Assembly: GCA_002344565.1 (NCBI GenBank)
Contig: DDTZ01000046.1
Coordinates: 1-62,527 of the forward strand
DNA: 62,527 nucleotides
Source of the DNA: Bdellovibrionaceae bacterium UBA2351
GTDB lineage: Bacteria > Bdellovibrionota > Bdellovibrionia > Bdellovibrionales > Bdellovibrionaceae
Direction: 5' to 3'
The notes below the pieces were generated by a model that worked only from the letters and a program-made list of their open reading frames with translations, was not told where the DNA came from and ran no database searches. Made by a program: the position numbers and the translations under genes. Of the stretch, positions 43,833 to 52,207 are shown piece by piece. The number at the start of each line of letters is the position of its first letter. Within the stretch, counting starts at the first letter, position 1.

Positions 43833-44702
43833 ATGTTGATCGAATTTAATTATCAGCGGGCGTTCACACGGAATTTAGGTTGGGTTTCACTCGACGAACA
43901 AAACATTATCAAAGAAAAGAAAATAGCCATCGCCGGTATGGGCGGCGTCGGAGGAATTCACCTAATTAATTTTGTGCGCATGGGATATGAAAAGTTTCAT
44001 ATTGCTGATCCCGATACTTTTGAGCTCGCCAACTTTAATCGCCAGTTTGGTGCGACCATGGATTCGATTGATCAAAACAAAGCTGACGTCATGGTCAAGC
44101 TCGCTAAATCGATTAATCCTAACGTTCAAATTGTAGTTTTCCATGAAGGTGTAAACTCGCATAATGTGAAAGAATTTTTGAAAGACGTCGATGCTTATGT
44201 GGATGGCTTGGATATCTTTGAAATAGAAATCAGGGAAAAAGTTTTCGGGTATTGTCATCGTTTTAATATCGCCGCATTTACATATGGTCCTGTAGGAATG
44301 GGTGTGGCGGGTACGGCCTTTCTGCCACACAAAATGAGCTTTGAGGACTATTTTGGAATGTCTAAAGCTTCTTTCAATGAAAAAATATATCGATTTGTTG
44401 TTGGTATTTCCCCTGCTTTTTTACATATGAAAGCAATCAAAGATGTTTCCTATTTTGATTTGAAAAACAAGAAGACAGGTTCGACGACCATGGGCTGTTC
44501 TATTTCAAGCGGAGTCGTCGTTACTGAGGTCACCAAGTATTTATTGAAGAGAGGGCGTGTGGTGGCCGCTCCCATGTCGATTCAATACGATTCATTTTCG
44601 CAGCGATTTAAACGTAAAATTTCTTGGGGTGGACGAGTTAACCCACTATATATTTTGAAAGTCTATGTTTTGAAAAACTGGATTTTGCGAGAAAAGTCTT
44701 AG
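43833..44702 (+). CDS. ThiF/MoeB-type E1-like adenylyltransferase
   Basis: A 289-residue E1-like enzyme. The ATP site GMGGVGG (35-41) and Asp59, then NFNRQFG with N69-R70-Q71, Lys83 and DGLD are conserved as in ThiF/MoeB, and the N-terminal Arg9 matches the arginine finger. The CxxC zinc pairs and the catalytic Cys of sulfur-transferring members are not evident. So it may adenylate a carboxylate without thiolation. It lies 79 bases after the AraC-like gene, converges with lipB 3 bases away, and near the nitroreductase gene, suggesting a two-enzyme pathway. Confidence 0.82.
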   Translation: MLIEFNYQRAFTRNLGWVSLDEQNIIKEKKIAIAGMGGVGGIHLINFVRMGYEKFHIADPDTFELANFNRQFGATMDSIDQNKADVMVKLAKSINPNVQIVVFHEGVNSHNVKEFLKDVDAYVDGLDIFEIEIREKVFGYCHRFNIAAFTYGPVGMGVAGTAFLPHKMSFEDYFGMSKASFNEKIYRFVVGISPAFLHMKAIKDVSYFDLKNKKTGSTTMGCSISSGVVVTEVTKYLLKRGRVVAAPMSIQYDSFSQRFKRKISWGGRVNPLYILKVYVLKNWILREKS

Positions 44703-44705
44703 CCG

Positions 44706-45374
44706 CTATAAGCTTTTTTGAAAATGTTGAGACAGAATTTTTTTTGCGTCGTCTATATTTGGCTTTTCGCCAATTAAATCTTCAACGCTAACCATAACCG
44801 ATTGGGAAAAGCCACACGGGTGCATACCGCGGAAGGCCGCTTTGTCCGCAAATACATTGATAGCGGCGCCATGATAAGTCACCCATTTTTTCACGGCAAT
44901 TCCTAATGAAGCTACTTTGCGACCGTCAACCCATACGCCGGTTTCTTCAACTGCATTCCCTTTGTAGTCTTGTTGCGGTTTTCGATTTTCTAAATCTAGG
45001 GTTTTACCTTCGGCTTTAACGCTTAAAGAGCTTAACCAGTTAATGATTCCATTTTCTAGTTTACGTAAGTGACCAGCGACGTTCTGTTGTTCGTTTGCAG
45101 GACGACTTTCATGTTTTAAATTTATGATCGGATAGATAACTAATTGCGACGGACCATGATAGGTTGCGCGACCGCCACGGCTGATTTCAGCAACAGGGCC
45201 ATCCCAAGAAAACACATCACCTTCTTCGGTTGAGCGTCCTAAGGTCACAATTTCAGGATGAGTGCAAAAAACAATAATACCCGGCAAGTTTTCGGCGTGG
45301 ACACGTTCTACTAATTCAAGTTGGCGCTTGTTAGATTCAAAATAATCAATCAAACCCCAGTCTTGAATTTCCAT
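44706..45374 (-). CDS. lipB: Lipoyl(octanoyl) transferase
   Basis: A 222-residue enzyme transferring octanoyl from ACP to lipoyl domains, the first step of de novo lipoate attachment. Conserved blocks: RGGRATYHGPSQLVIYPI (67-84), GRKVASLGIAVKKWVTYHG (151-169) with the catalytic Lys153, and HPCGFSQSV with the catalytic Cys187. It is last in the lipA-E2-E3-lipoprotein-lipB operon; its ATG overlaps the stop of the preceding gene by one base (TAATG). Having both lipA and lipB with E2 and E3 means the operon covers lipoate assembly and use. Confidence 0.95.
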   Translation of the reverse strand: MEIQDWGLIDYFESNKRQLELVERVHAENLPGIIVFCTHPEIVTLGRSTEEGDVFSWDGPVAEISRGGRATYHGPSQLVIYPIINLKHESRPANEQQNVAGHLRKLENGIINWLSSLSVKAEGKTLDLENRKPQQDYKGNAVEETGVWVDGRKVASLGIAVKKWVTYHGAAINVFADKAAFRGMHPCGFSQSVMVSVEDLIGEKPNIDDAKKILSQHFQKSL

Positions 45375-45814
45375 TACTTAACCCAGAAATCAACTTGAGC
45401 GTGATTTTTTACTAATTCGGGACGAAGAGTTTCTTTCAAGTTTCCGCAACGGGCAGTGATAGAGAACTGAAAGTCTCCTTTGAATCCCGGCTTATATTTT
45501 AAATTATATGTGCCATCCAAGTTGGTGGTAACCGTCGTTAGAACTTTGTTTTTATCAAGTAGATCAATACGTGCAAGGTTTGCCGGTTTTTGATTTAAAC
45601 CGTCACCGCAGTAAACAGTACCCGAGATACTATTGATGGTTCTACCGGCAGAATCGATAAGGGCCGCTGCCAAATAAAATGGAGCGGCCTCACTAGGATA
45701 CAATGCTACTTCGGCTTTTGATCCATCAGCATTTCTTTCATTTTGTACAGACGACATTACGCATGCCGAAAGTGAAACGATACTTGCTAATAGAAAACAC
45801 CAAGCCGTTTTCAT
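45374..45814 (-). CDS. Exported lipoprotein with carboxypeptidase-regulatory-like fold
   Basis: A 146-residue predicted lipoprotein from the ATG ending at 45814: MKTAWCFLLASIVSLSAC with lipobox SLSAC. A longer frame from 45883 would overlap lpd. The mature part has a beta-sandwich pattern, TTVTTNLDGTYNLKYKPG and GDFQFSITARCG, like carboxypeptidase-regulatory or transthyretin-like domains. It sits between lpd and lipB with a TAATG overlap into lipB, an unusual partner for a cytoplasmic lipoate operon. No catalytic function is suggested. Confidence 0.6.
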   Translation of the reverse strand: MKTAWCFLLASIVSLSACVMSSVQNERNADGSKAEVALYPSEAAPFYLAAALIDSAGRTINSISGTVYCGDGLNQKPANLARIDLLDKNKVLTTVTTNLDGTYNLKYKPGFKGDFQFSITARCGNLKETLRPELVKNHAQVDFWVK

Positions 45815-45818
45815 TGTC

Positions 45819-47261
45819 CTACTTAGTTGCTGTTGGCTGAGGAGCCGGCGTGTGCAACGGTTTTTGAATAATATGGATTGCATGTCCCAATGTCGCTTCA
45901 GCTGCTTCCATCATCGTTTCACCTAACGTCGGGTGGGGATGGATAGATAGAGCTAGATCTTGTAAACGTGCACCCATTTCGATAGCCAAAACAGCTTCAG
46001 AAATTAAATTCGAAGCTTCTGGGCCGACGATATGAACACCAAGTAACACGTCATTTTCGGACGCGATCATTTTTACGAAACCATCAGTTTCCATCATTGA
46101 AACGGCTCGGCCGTTAGCACCGAATGGAAACTTCGCAATTTTCAAGTTTTTGTAGCCTTTTGCGATCGCTTCAGATTCTAGCATACCCGCTGATGCGATT
46201 TCAGGATCTGTGAAGACAACGGCAGGGATTGTTTTCGCATCGAATGCTCTTGGAGCTCCTTTTATGATTTCAGCTACCATTACGCCTTCATGAGACGCTT
46301 TGTGAGCTAGCATTGGTTGGCCACACAGATCGCCGATAGCAAAAATGTTCTTCACATTAGTACGGCGTTGAGCATCGACTTTAACGAATCCGCGCTCATC
46401 AATTTGGATACCTAATTTTTTAAGAGTCGGTTGATCGCCATTTGGACGACGACCTACGGTTACTAGAATCTTGTCAGCCTTCAGAGTTTCTGTTTTCCCA
46501 TTTAGCTCGTAAGTAACTTCGTATTCAGAACCCGTTTTCTTTTGAGATTTAGCTTTGGCTTGATGAATCACTTTCACGCCCGATTTTTTCAACTTACGCG
46601 CTACCACTTGTGAACAATCAGGATCCGCGACGCCAGCTAATAATGAATCAGCAGCTTCAAGGATAGTGACTTCAGTTCCTAATTTCTTCATGTACGAAGA
46701 AATCTCTAAACCGATGTAACCGCCACCGATAGTAACCATGCGTTTTGGAATCGCATCTAAATCTAAAGCACCTGTTGAAGAGACGATGTTCTTTTCATCA
46801 AATTCAAAACCAGGGATTTGGATAGGACGCGAACCTAAAGCTAGGATCATGTACTTTGTTTCTAATTGTTCTTTGCCTTTAGAAGACTGAACTTCGATTT
46901 GTGTTGGAGACACAAATTCAGCTGTACCGTTGAAAATAGTAACTTTGTTACCTTTCAATAATTGGTTCACGCCGCCGCTCATTTTATCGCAAACAGATTG
47001 TTTCCACGCGACCATTTTTTTGAAGTCGATTTTAGGCTTAGAAACTTCGATCCCCATTTCTGGAAAACCATGCTCAACTTTGTCTAACCAGTGAGCCGCC
47101 GTGATCATAGCTTTAGAAGGAATGCAACCTACGTTCAAGCATACGCCACCTAATTTTTCTCGTTCTACGATCGCCGTGTTTAAACCCAGCTGCGCGCATT
47201 TAATTGCAGCTACGTAACCACCGGGACCACTACCAACAACTACTACATCAAATTTTTGCAT
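45819..47261 (-). CDS. lpd: Dihydrolipoyl dehydrogenase (E3)
   Basis: A 480-residue flavoprotein that reoxidises dihydrolipoamide on E2 with NAD+. FAD-binding GSGPGG at 10-15, the redox disulfide CLNVGC (Cys41, Cys46), the NAD-binding GGGYIGLE and the C-terminal HPHPTLGE active-site His-Glu are all present. It follows the E2 gene by 17 bases. A C-terminal Pro/Thr extension (TPAPQPTATK) is a small oddity. It serves the pyruvate dehydrogenase complex here and possibly others. Confidence 0.96.
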   Translation of the reverse strand: MQKFDVVVVGSGPGGYVAAIKCAQLGLNTAIVEREKLGGVCLNVGCIPSKAMITAAHWLDKVEHGFPEMGIEVSKPKIDFKKMVAWKQSVCDKMSGGVNQLLKGNKVTIFNGTAEFVSPTQIEVQSSKGKEQLETKYMILALGSRPIQIPGFEFDEKNIVSSTGALDLDAIPKRMVTIGGGYIGLEISSYMKKLGTEVTILEAADSLLAGVADPDCSQVVARKLKKSGVKVIHQAKAKSQKKTGSEYEVTYELNGKTETLKADKILVTVGRRPNGDQPTLKKLGIQIDERGFVKVDAQRRTNVKNIFAIGDLCGQPMLAHKASHEGVMVAEIIKGAPRAFDAKTIPAVVFTDPEIASAGMLESEAIAKGYKNLKIAKFPFGANGRAVSMMETDGFVKMIASENDVLLGVHIVGPEASNLISEAVLAIEMGARLQDLALSIHPHPTLGETMMEAAEATLGHAIHIIQKPLHTPAPQPTATK

Positions 47262-47278
47262 ATCTAATCCTTATCGTC

Positions 47279-48949
47279 CTAGTGCATGTCTAGCATCAAT
47301 AATGCTGGTTTTTGGATACGACCCAAGAATGCTTTCAAGAAACGGGCAGCCAATGCGCCATCGATTAAACGATGATCCGCAGTGATTGTGAAATTCATAT
47401 ATTTCTTGCTGATCACTTTGCCGTCTGCAGTTAGTTCCAAGCGATCTTGGATTTTATACATCCCAAGGATAGCTACTTCTGGATGATTGATGATTGGAGT
47501 TGCGTATGTACCACCCACTGAGCCAATGTTCGTAATGGTGATCGTTGCGCCCTTCATTTCATCTGGTTTTAACTTACCGTCGCGTGCGCGTTTAGAAAGA
47601 TCGATGATTTCTTTAGAAATGTCCAAGATTGATTTGTTATCTGCCTGTTTAACTACCGGAACAAGCAATCCGTTTGGAGTGTCCGCTGCGAAACCCAAGT
47701 TGAAGTATTTTTTGTAAACGATTTCTTGTGCATTGTCGTCGATCGAAGCATTGAACGCTGGGAATTCACGGATCGTTGCGATCAAAGCTTTCATAACAAA
47801 TGGTAAGTAGGTAACTTTGGTTCCTGCTTTTTCAGCGATATCTTTCATTGATTCACGGAAAGCGACTAGTTCTGTGACATCCACTTCATCCATCAATGTG
47901 AAATGTGGGATGATGTGTTTTGCCATTTGTAAGTTCTCAGCGATTTTCTTACGGATACCTTTTAATGGTACGCGCTCTTCAGCCGTGGCCATGCTTGATG
48001 AGTAACCTGGTTTAGGGAACGAAATAGACCCATTAACAGTCGATGTTGCAGGACCTTTTGTTCCGATAGAAACAGAATCCAGTTGTTTCAAGATATCTTC
48101 ACGAGTCACGCGACCCGCAAGACCTGTTCCTGTTACGCCATTGATGTCGACTTGCATTTCACGTGCTAAACGACGAGTTGATGGCGTTGCTAATACTTTT
48201 GAATCCATCACCGGAGGATAGAACGAAGTACTAGTTGATGTGCCAGTAGCTGCAGCGGCCATTGCTGGCTGAGCTGTGGCCGTTGGAGCTTTATGAGTTT
48301 GCGCCGGAGCAGCCATAGATGCTGCCGGAGCCGAAGTTGTTTGAGTCCCACCTGCTGTAGTTAGTGTTAGAAGAACAGATTCTACTTTCACGACTTCGCC
48401 AGCTTTGAACTTTAATTCTTTAACTGTTCCACCTTTAGTCGTTGGAACTTCAACGGTTGCTTTGTCCGTCATGATTTCCGCCACAGATTGATCTGGCTTA
48501 ACTGTATCGCCCGGCTTAACTAGCCATTTGATTAATTCCCCTTCAGTTACACCTTCACCAAGTTCAGGAAGTTTTAATTCATATGTGCCGCCACCAGTAG
48601 CTGCACCTGCGGATACAGTTGTAGTAGGAGGATTAAATGCGTGACCGTTAGTTTGAGGAGCCGCTTCTGTTTTGGCAGGGGCTTGAGTTGCTGGTTTCGC
48701 TGAGCTCGCACCAGACTCTTCCAGAGTAAGGATTGTAGATTCAACTTTGATTACTTCACCAGCTTTGAATTTTAATTCTTTAACAACGCCTGCACGTGTT
48801 GTTGGAACTTCTACGGTAGCTTTGTCTGTCATGATTTCGGCTACGGATTGATCTGCTTTAACTGTATCGCCTGGTTTTACCAACCATTTGATTAATTCCC
48901 CTTCAGTTACACCTTCACCTAGTTCCGGTAACTTTAAATCAAATGCCAT
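47279..48949 (-). CDS. aceF: Pyruvate dehydrogenase E2 (dihydrolipoyl acetyltransferase)
   Basis: A 556-residue E2 with two tandem lipoyl domains (1-78 and 121-198; lipoyl lysines Lys43 and Lys163 in MTDKATVEV), a peripheral subunit-binding domain (about 255-295, ATPSTRRLAREMQVDI) and the acetyltransferase core (about 320-556) with the catalytic DHRLIDG. The two lipoyl domains are spaced by exactly 120 residues and almost identical, including over DNA (48719-48940 and 48359-48580), joined by an Ala/Pro-rich linker. E1 is not in the window. The lipA gene is 25 bases upstream. Confidence 0.95.
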   Translation of the reverse strand: MAFDLKLPELGEGVTEGELIKWLVKPGDTVKADQSVAEIMTDKATVEVPTTRAGVVKELKFKAGEVIKVESTILTLEESGASSAKPATQAPAKTEAAPQTNGHAFNPPTTTVSAGAATGGGTYELKLPELGEGVTEGELIKWLVKPGDTVKPDQSVAEIMTDKATVEVPTTKGGTVKELKFKAGEVVKVESVLLTLTTAGGTQTTSAPAASMAAPAQTHKAPTATAQPAMAAAATGTSTSTSFYPPVMDSKVLATPSTRRLAREMQVDINGVTGTGLAGRVTREDILKQLDSVSIGTKGPATSTVNGSISFPKPGYSSSMATAEERVPLKGIRKKIAENLQMAKHIIPHFTLMDEVDVTELVAFRESMKDIAEKAGTKVTYLPFVMKALIATIREFPAFNASIDDNAQEIVYKKYFNLGFAADTPNGLLVPVVKQADNKSILDISKEIIDLSKRARDGKLKPDEMKGATITITNIGSVGGTYATPIINHPEVAILGMYKIQDRLELTADGKVISKKYMNFTITADHRLIDGALAARFLKAFLGRIQKPALLMLDMH

Positions 48950-48974
48950 GTACTCTCCTTGTGCTTATTAAATA

Positions 48975-49892
48975 TTAAATAGATTTTTCTAAATTTTGAT
49001 TATCTTGATTTTCGTGTCTGTTTTTACGAATCACGCCTTCCATAAAGAACTCGCCAGCACGATACGAACTACGAACAAGTGGCCCCGAAGCAACATAAAG
49101 GAAACCCATTCCTTCAGCTATCTCCTGCCAGTATTTGAACTTCTCTGGAGTGATGAATTCAATAACTTTCAAATGACGTTCAGTCGGTTGCAAGTATTGA
49201 CCAAATGTAATCACGTCACATCCCACGGCGCGAAGATCGCGAAGTGTTTCCATGATTTCTTCATCTGTTTCGCCAAGGCCAAGCATCAATGAAGATTTCG
49301 TGTACATATTTGGTTTATGTTCTTTTACGGTTTTCAAAACACCCATTGTTTGATCGTAACCTGCACGTGGATCACGTACAGATGATGTCAAACGACGAAC
49401 GGTTTCGATATTTTGTGCGAATACATCGGGTTCGCTATCTGCCAGCTGCTGAATCAATTCTTTATTTCCACGGAAGTCCGGAGTTAGAATTTCTACGATC
49501 AAATCCGGCTGAAGCTTCTTGATAGTAGAAACGGTGCGGGCAAAATGTGAAGACCCCTGGTCTTCAAGATCGTCTCGATCGACGCTCGTGATGACGACGT
49601 ATTTTAAATCCATCTGAGAAATTGAATACGCTACTTTTTCTGGTTCGAATGGATCAATAGCGCCTTTTGGATTTCCTGTTTTCACATTACAAAAACGACA
49701 ACCGCGCGTGCACACTTCGCCCATAAGCATAAACGTAGCGGTTCCACCGCTCCAGCATTCACCCATGTTGGGGCATTTAGCTTCTTGGCAAACAGTGGCA
49801 AGTTTTAATTCGCCTAATAGGTCTTTAATGCGAGTGTAATTCTCGCCGCTCGGGGCTTTAACTTTTAGCCATGACGGTTTTGGTGCGCGCAT
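48975..49892 (-). CDS. lipA: Lipoyl synthase
   Basis: A 305-residue radical-SAM enzyme inserting two sulfurs into octanoyl-E2. The auxiliary-cluster cysteines Cys35, 40 and 46 (CQEAKCPNMGEC) and the radical-SAM cluster Cys61, 65 and 68 (CTRGCRFC) are intact, and the C-terminal RSSY motif, whose Ser binds the auxiliary cluster, is present. AAGGGAG precedes ATG. First gene of the operon; a -35/-10 pair lies 54 bases upstream. Confidence 0.96.
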   Translation of the reverse strand: MRAPKPSWLKVKAPSGENYTRIKDLLGELKLATVCQEAKCPNMGECWSGGTATFMLMGEVCTRGCRFCNVKTGNPKGAIDPFEPEKVAYSISQMDLKYVVITSVDRDDLEDQGSSHFARTVSTIKKLQPDLIVEILTPDFRGNKELIQQLADSEPDVFAQNIETVRRLTSSVRDPRAGYDQTMGVLKTVKEHKPNMYTKSSLMLGLGETDEEIMETLRDLRAVGCDVITFGQYLQPTERHLKVIEFITPEKFKYWQEIAEGMGFLYVASGPLVRSSYRAGEFFMEGVIRKNRHENQDNQNLEKSI

Positions 49893-49945
49893 GCTGCACT
49901 CCCTTTTTAATGTAAGAAAACTAGGTATTTACTCTAGTAACGGTA

Positions 49946-49974
49946 TATCTAGCCTAAAGCACTTCATTCGGCAA
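49946..49974 (-). promoter_or_regulatory. Promoter for lipA-aceF-lpd operon
   Basis: On the minus strand, TTGCCG (49969-49974) and TAGATA (49946-49951) are separated by exactly 17 bases, with the -10 about 54 bases upstream of the lipA ATG. Confidence 0.45.
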
Positions 49975-50048
49975 TGCGACGGAAAAATATTTTGTAAAAT
50001 TTGTTAAAAAAGCATTTAACCAAAGAGGTGTTACAGAAGGACGGGACT

Positions 50049-50744
50049 ATGAAGTTAGAACTGAAAATGAAGAAGGGGCTGCTTAAAAAGCGGTATAAAC
50101 GCTTCTTCGCGGATATTTTTTATGAAAATCAACTAGTTACAGCTCATGTGCCGAATACGGGGAGCCTGAAGTCCTGCTTATTTGCTGATCAAGATTGTTA
50201 TTTTACGGAAAGCGATGATCCTAACCGTAAGTTAAAATACACGCTGGAAATTGTTTCAACACCGACTGGGTTCGTGGGGGTTAACACACGAACACCAAAC
50301 GACATGATGAAAGACGCCGTAAAAACGGGCTGGTTGGATCATTGGAAAGAATTTCCGGAAGTGAAGGCAGAGTTTAAATTGAACGCAGAAACACGGCTAG
50401 ATTTTAGAATCAGCAAGGGTGACAAACACCATTTCATTGAAGTTAAAAATGTTACGTTGAAAGATGGGAGTTCGGCTCAGTTTCCAGATGCGGAAACGAC
50501 TCGTGGACAAAAGCATTTAAAAGAATTGATGCAGTTAAAAGAACAAGGGCATGGTGCGGAAATCGTTTTCTTTATTCAGCGAAATGATGTGGATAGTTTC
50601 AAGCCAGCTAAAGACATTGATCCCGAGTATGCACGATTATTAAAACAGGCGGATGAAGTTGGAGTTAAAATTACGCCGATCGTTTGCGATGTTACGTCGG
50701 CTTCGATTTCGTTAACGAATAAAGTTTTGCCGGTCCAATGGTAA
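50049..50744 (+). CDS. sfsA: SfsA family protein (DNA-binding nuclease-like)
   Basis: A 231-residue protein of the SfsA family, named for sugar fermentation stimulation in E. coli; it has a nuclease-like fold and its true role is uncertain. The family blocks AHVPNTGSLKSCL, VGVNTRTPNDMM, EVKNVTLKDG and AQFPDAETTRGQKHLKEL are recognisable, the last three giving the acidic/Lys nuclease-like centre. ATG 50049 is preferred over 50001 because GAAGGA lies 7 bases ahead. The 3' end overlaps the next gene by 7 bases. Confidence 0.9.
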   Translation: MKLELKMKKGLLKKRYKRFFADIFYENQLVTAHVPNTGSLKSCLFADQDCYFTESDDPNRKLKYTLEIVSTPTGFVGVNTRTPNDMMKDAVKTGWLDHWKEFPEVKAEFKLNAETRLDFRISKGDKHHFIEVKNVTLKDGSSAQFPDAETTRGQKHLKELMQLKEQGHGAEIVFFIQRNDVDSFKPAKDIDPEYARLLKQADEVGVKITPIVCDVTSASISLTNKVLPVQW

Positions 50745-51745
50745 AAATATTTCTTTCATTTTTAGTTCTGGCTCAATTTGTTTTTGCGACGGAGCATTTT
50801 TTTAATTATAGCGATATCACTGCACCCGGTGAGATCACAAAATTTCCGGCGAATTTTGGTTCATTCAGGCAAGGCATGAGTTTTTCGGGATCGCTGAACG
50901 CATTGAGCCGCTTGTCCTACAAGCCGAACATGTCTGAGTATAAAACGGATCGATCGCCCGTTGCGATTGAACCGCGCGTTTTATCATCTGGCCTTGGGCA
51001 AAGCTGGGGCGGTTGGGGCTTTGTAATCGCAAATGACGTCGAGAAAATCAAATTGCAATCGGATGCACTAGAAAGCACAGAGGATTTGCGATCAATTGAA
51101 GTGCATTTGGGATCTGGTCTGAAGTTATCTAAAATGTGGAATATCGGCTGGAGTTTAACGTTGAATAATGATCAACGCTTGAAGACTGATGTGATTACAG
51201 ATCCGAACGATAGCGACAAACCGCTAAGATATATAGAAAGCCAAAAGGAAGCCTATTCGACACAAATTGGATTCGGTTTTTTGATGGAAACCGAATCATT
51301 CATCGTTGGAACACACTTGAAAACTTCGAAGGTGTTGCTGACTCAAAATGGAAAATTAAAATCTAGGTATTATTCCGTATCACAAAACAAAGTGATCAAA
51401 GAAGACGCTGAACAGAGCTATGGTTTGACGTCAAATTTCGAATTGGATTTCGGGGTTAGGTTTGGAACCAAGGGCTTCACGTATTCTATTGCGGACACTT
51501 ATTTCTTTGAAGGGACGCACGCTTTAAAGGCGGGTTTTGAGTACATTGGATCATGGGGCCGAGTTTCTACCGGTTTTAGCCGCCATCAAAGGGTTGAGGG
51601 CAGCGAGTTTCAATGGTCGGTTGGGTTCTGTCGCTCAGAAAAAGAATTCGATTGGGGAGTCGGGCCATTCTATCGAACGTTTCAAGATCGGGCGGTGGAT
51701 CGGTCAGAGATTGGGGTATTGTACTCGTCGCAGATTAATTACTAA
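50738..51745 (+). CDS. Outer-membrane-type exported protein
   Basis: A 335-residue exported protein overlapping the sfsA end by 7 bases, so translation is probably coupled. The signal peptide MVKIFLSFLVLAQFVFA is followed by a beta-barrel-like sequence with alternating aromatics (NIGWSLTLNNDQRL, QIGFGFLMETESF, GRVSTGFSRHQRV, FQWSVGFCRSEKEF). The C-terminus SEIGVLYSSQINY has no terminal Phe but a Tyr. It precedes the inverted-repeat element by 11 bases. Barrel topology is inferred. Confidence 0.6.
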   Translation: MVKIFLSFLVLAQFVFATEHFFNYSDITAPGEITKFPANFGSFRQGMSFSGSLNALSRLSYKPNMSEYKTDRSPVAIEPRVLSSGLGQSWGGWGFVIANDVEKIKLQSDALESTEDLRSIEVHLGSGLKLSKMWNIGWSLTLNNDQRLKTDVITDPNDSDKPLRYIESQKEAYSTQIGFGFLMETESFIVGTHLKTSKVLLTQNGKLKSRYYSVSQNKVIKEDAEQSYGLTSNFELDFGVRFGTKGFTYSIADTYFFEGTHALKAGFEYIGSWGRVSTGFSRHQRVEGSEFQWSVGFCRSEKEFDWGVGPFYRTFQDRAVDRSEIGVLYSSQINY

Positions 51746-51766
51746 AACTGAGTTCAGTTCGGATAG

Positions 51767-51823
51767 CGGTGACGGTTTCGGTTGCCGTTACGGTTCCGGT
51801 TCGGTTTGAGTTTTGGTTATGGT
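51767..51823 (+). repeat. Left arm of inverted repeat
   Basis: 57 bp, rich in GGTT units (CGGTTTCGGTT...GGTTATGGT). Pairs with 52151-52207 with one mismatch, at 51774 (G against T). An extra copy of the TATGGTT unit follows at 51824-51830 on this side only, suggesting slippage of the short unit. Confidence 0.85.
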
Positions 51824-51830
51824 TATGGTT

Positions 51831-51851
51831 GGGACTTGCAGTCCCTTTTTT
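51831..51851 (+). terminator. Small hairpin with T run before the ORF start
   Basis: GGGAC-TTGCA-GTCCC (51831-51845) followed by six T (51846-51851) is a minimal intrinsic-terminator shape. The ATG of the four-helix-bundle ORF begins directly at 51852, leaving no room for a ribosome-binding site. It may act as an attenuator or just be part of the element's fold. Confidence 0.45.
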
Positions 51852-52157
51852 ATGCTGGAAAAATTCGAGGCTTATCAGCTCTCTAAAAAATATTATTGGC
51901 TTTGTCAGGAATTGAAAATTCCTCGCTTTTTACAAGATCAATTACTTCGTGCTAGTTCGTCTATTCCTTTAAATTTAGCAGAAGGTTCTGGAAAAAGTTC
52001 GCCCGCCGATCAACGTCGTTTCTACGCGATTGCCCTTGGTAGCTTAAGAGAATGCCAAGCCATTCTAGAAATAGAAAAAATAGAAGATGAAACCATCAAG
52101 GCATTAACAAACAAACTGGGTGCAATCCTCTTCACCCTAAGTAAAAAAAGACCATAA
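51852..52157 (+). CDS. Four-helix-bundle / 23S rRNA IVS-type protein
   Basis: A 101-residue helical protein of the four-helix-bundle family (TIGR02436; 23S rRNA-intervening-sequence protein, related to Avd of diversity-generating retroelements). Signatures are FEAYQLSKKYYWLCQ, LRASSSIPLNLAEGSGK (the typical 'R.a.sIp.NiAEG.g') and FYAIALGSLRECQA. Avd-like proteins bind nucleic acid or act as scaffolds. ATG 51852 is the natural start (aligned to the family); an earlier in-frame start in the repeat arm (51813, TTG) would add repeat-encoded residues. It sits in the loop of the inverted repeat. Confidence 0.85.
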   Translation: MLEKFEAYQLSKKYYWLCQELKIPRFLQDQLLRASSSIPLNLAEGSGKSSPADQRRFYAIALGSLRECQAILEIEKIEDETIKALTNKLGAILFTLSKKRP

Positions 52158-52207
52158 CCAAAACTCAAACCGAACCGGAACCGTAACGGCAACCGAAAAC
52201 GTCACCG
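52151..52207 (-). repeat. Right arm of inverted repeat
   Basis: Inverse copy of 51767-51823. The four-helix-bundle ORF's stop TAA (52155-52157) lies inside its first bases, so the reading frame extends into the repeat. Confidence 0.85.

Noticed and set aside
48359..48940. DNA repeat in aceF as a mobile repeat
   Set aside because: It is explained by the two in-frame lipoyl domains of E2.
49640..49660. GGTTCGAAT-like T-loop sequence
   Set aside because: It lies inside lipA coding sequence and no cloverleaf can be built around it; no tRNA was found in the window.
51767..51830. GGTT repeats as CRISPR or simple satellite
   Set aside because: Unit spacing is irregular, without unique spacers, and the inverse copy downstream shows an inverted-repeat structure instead.
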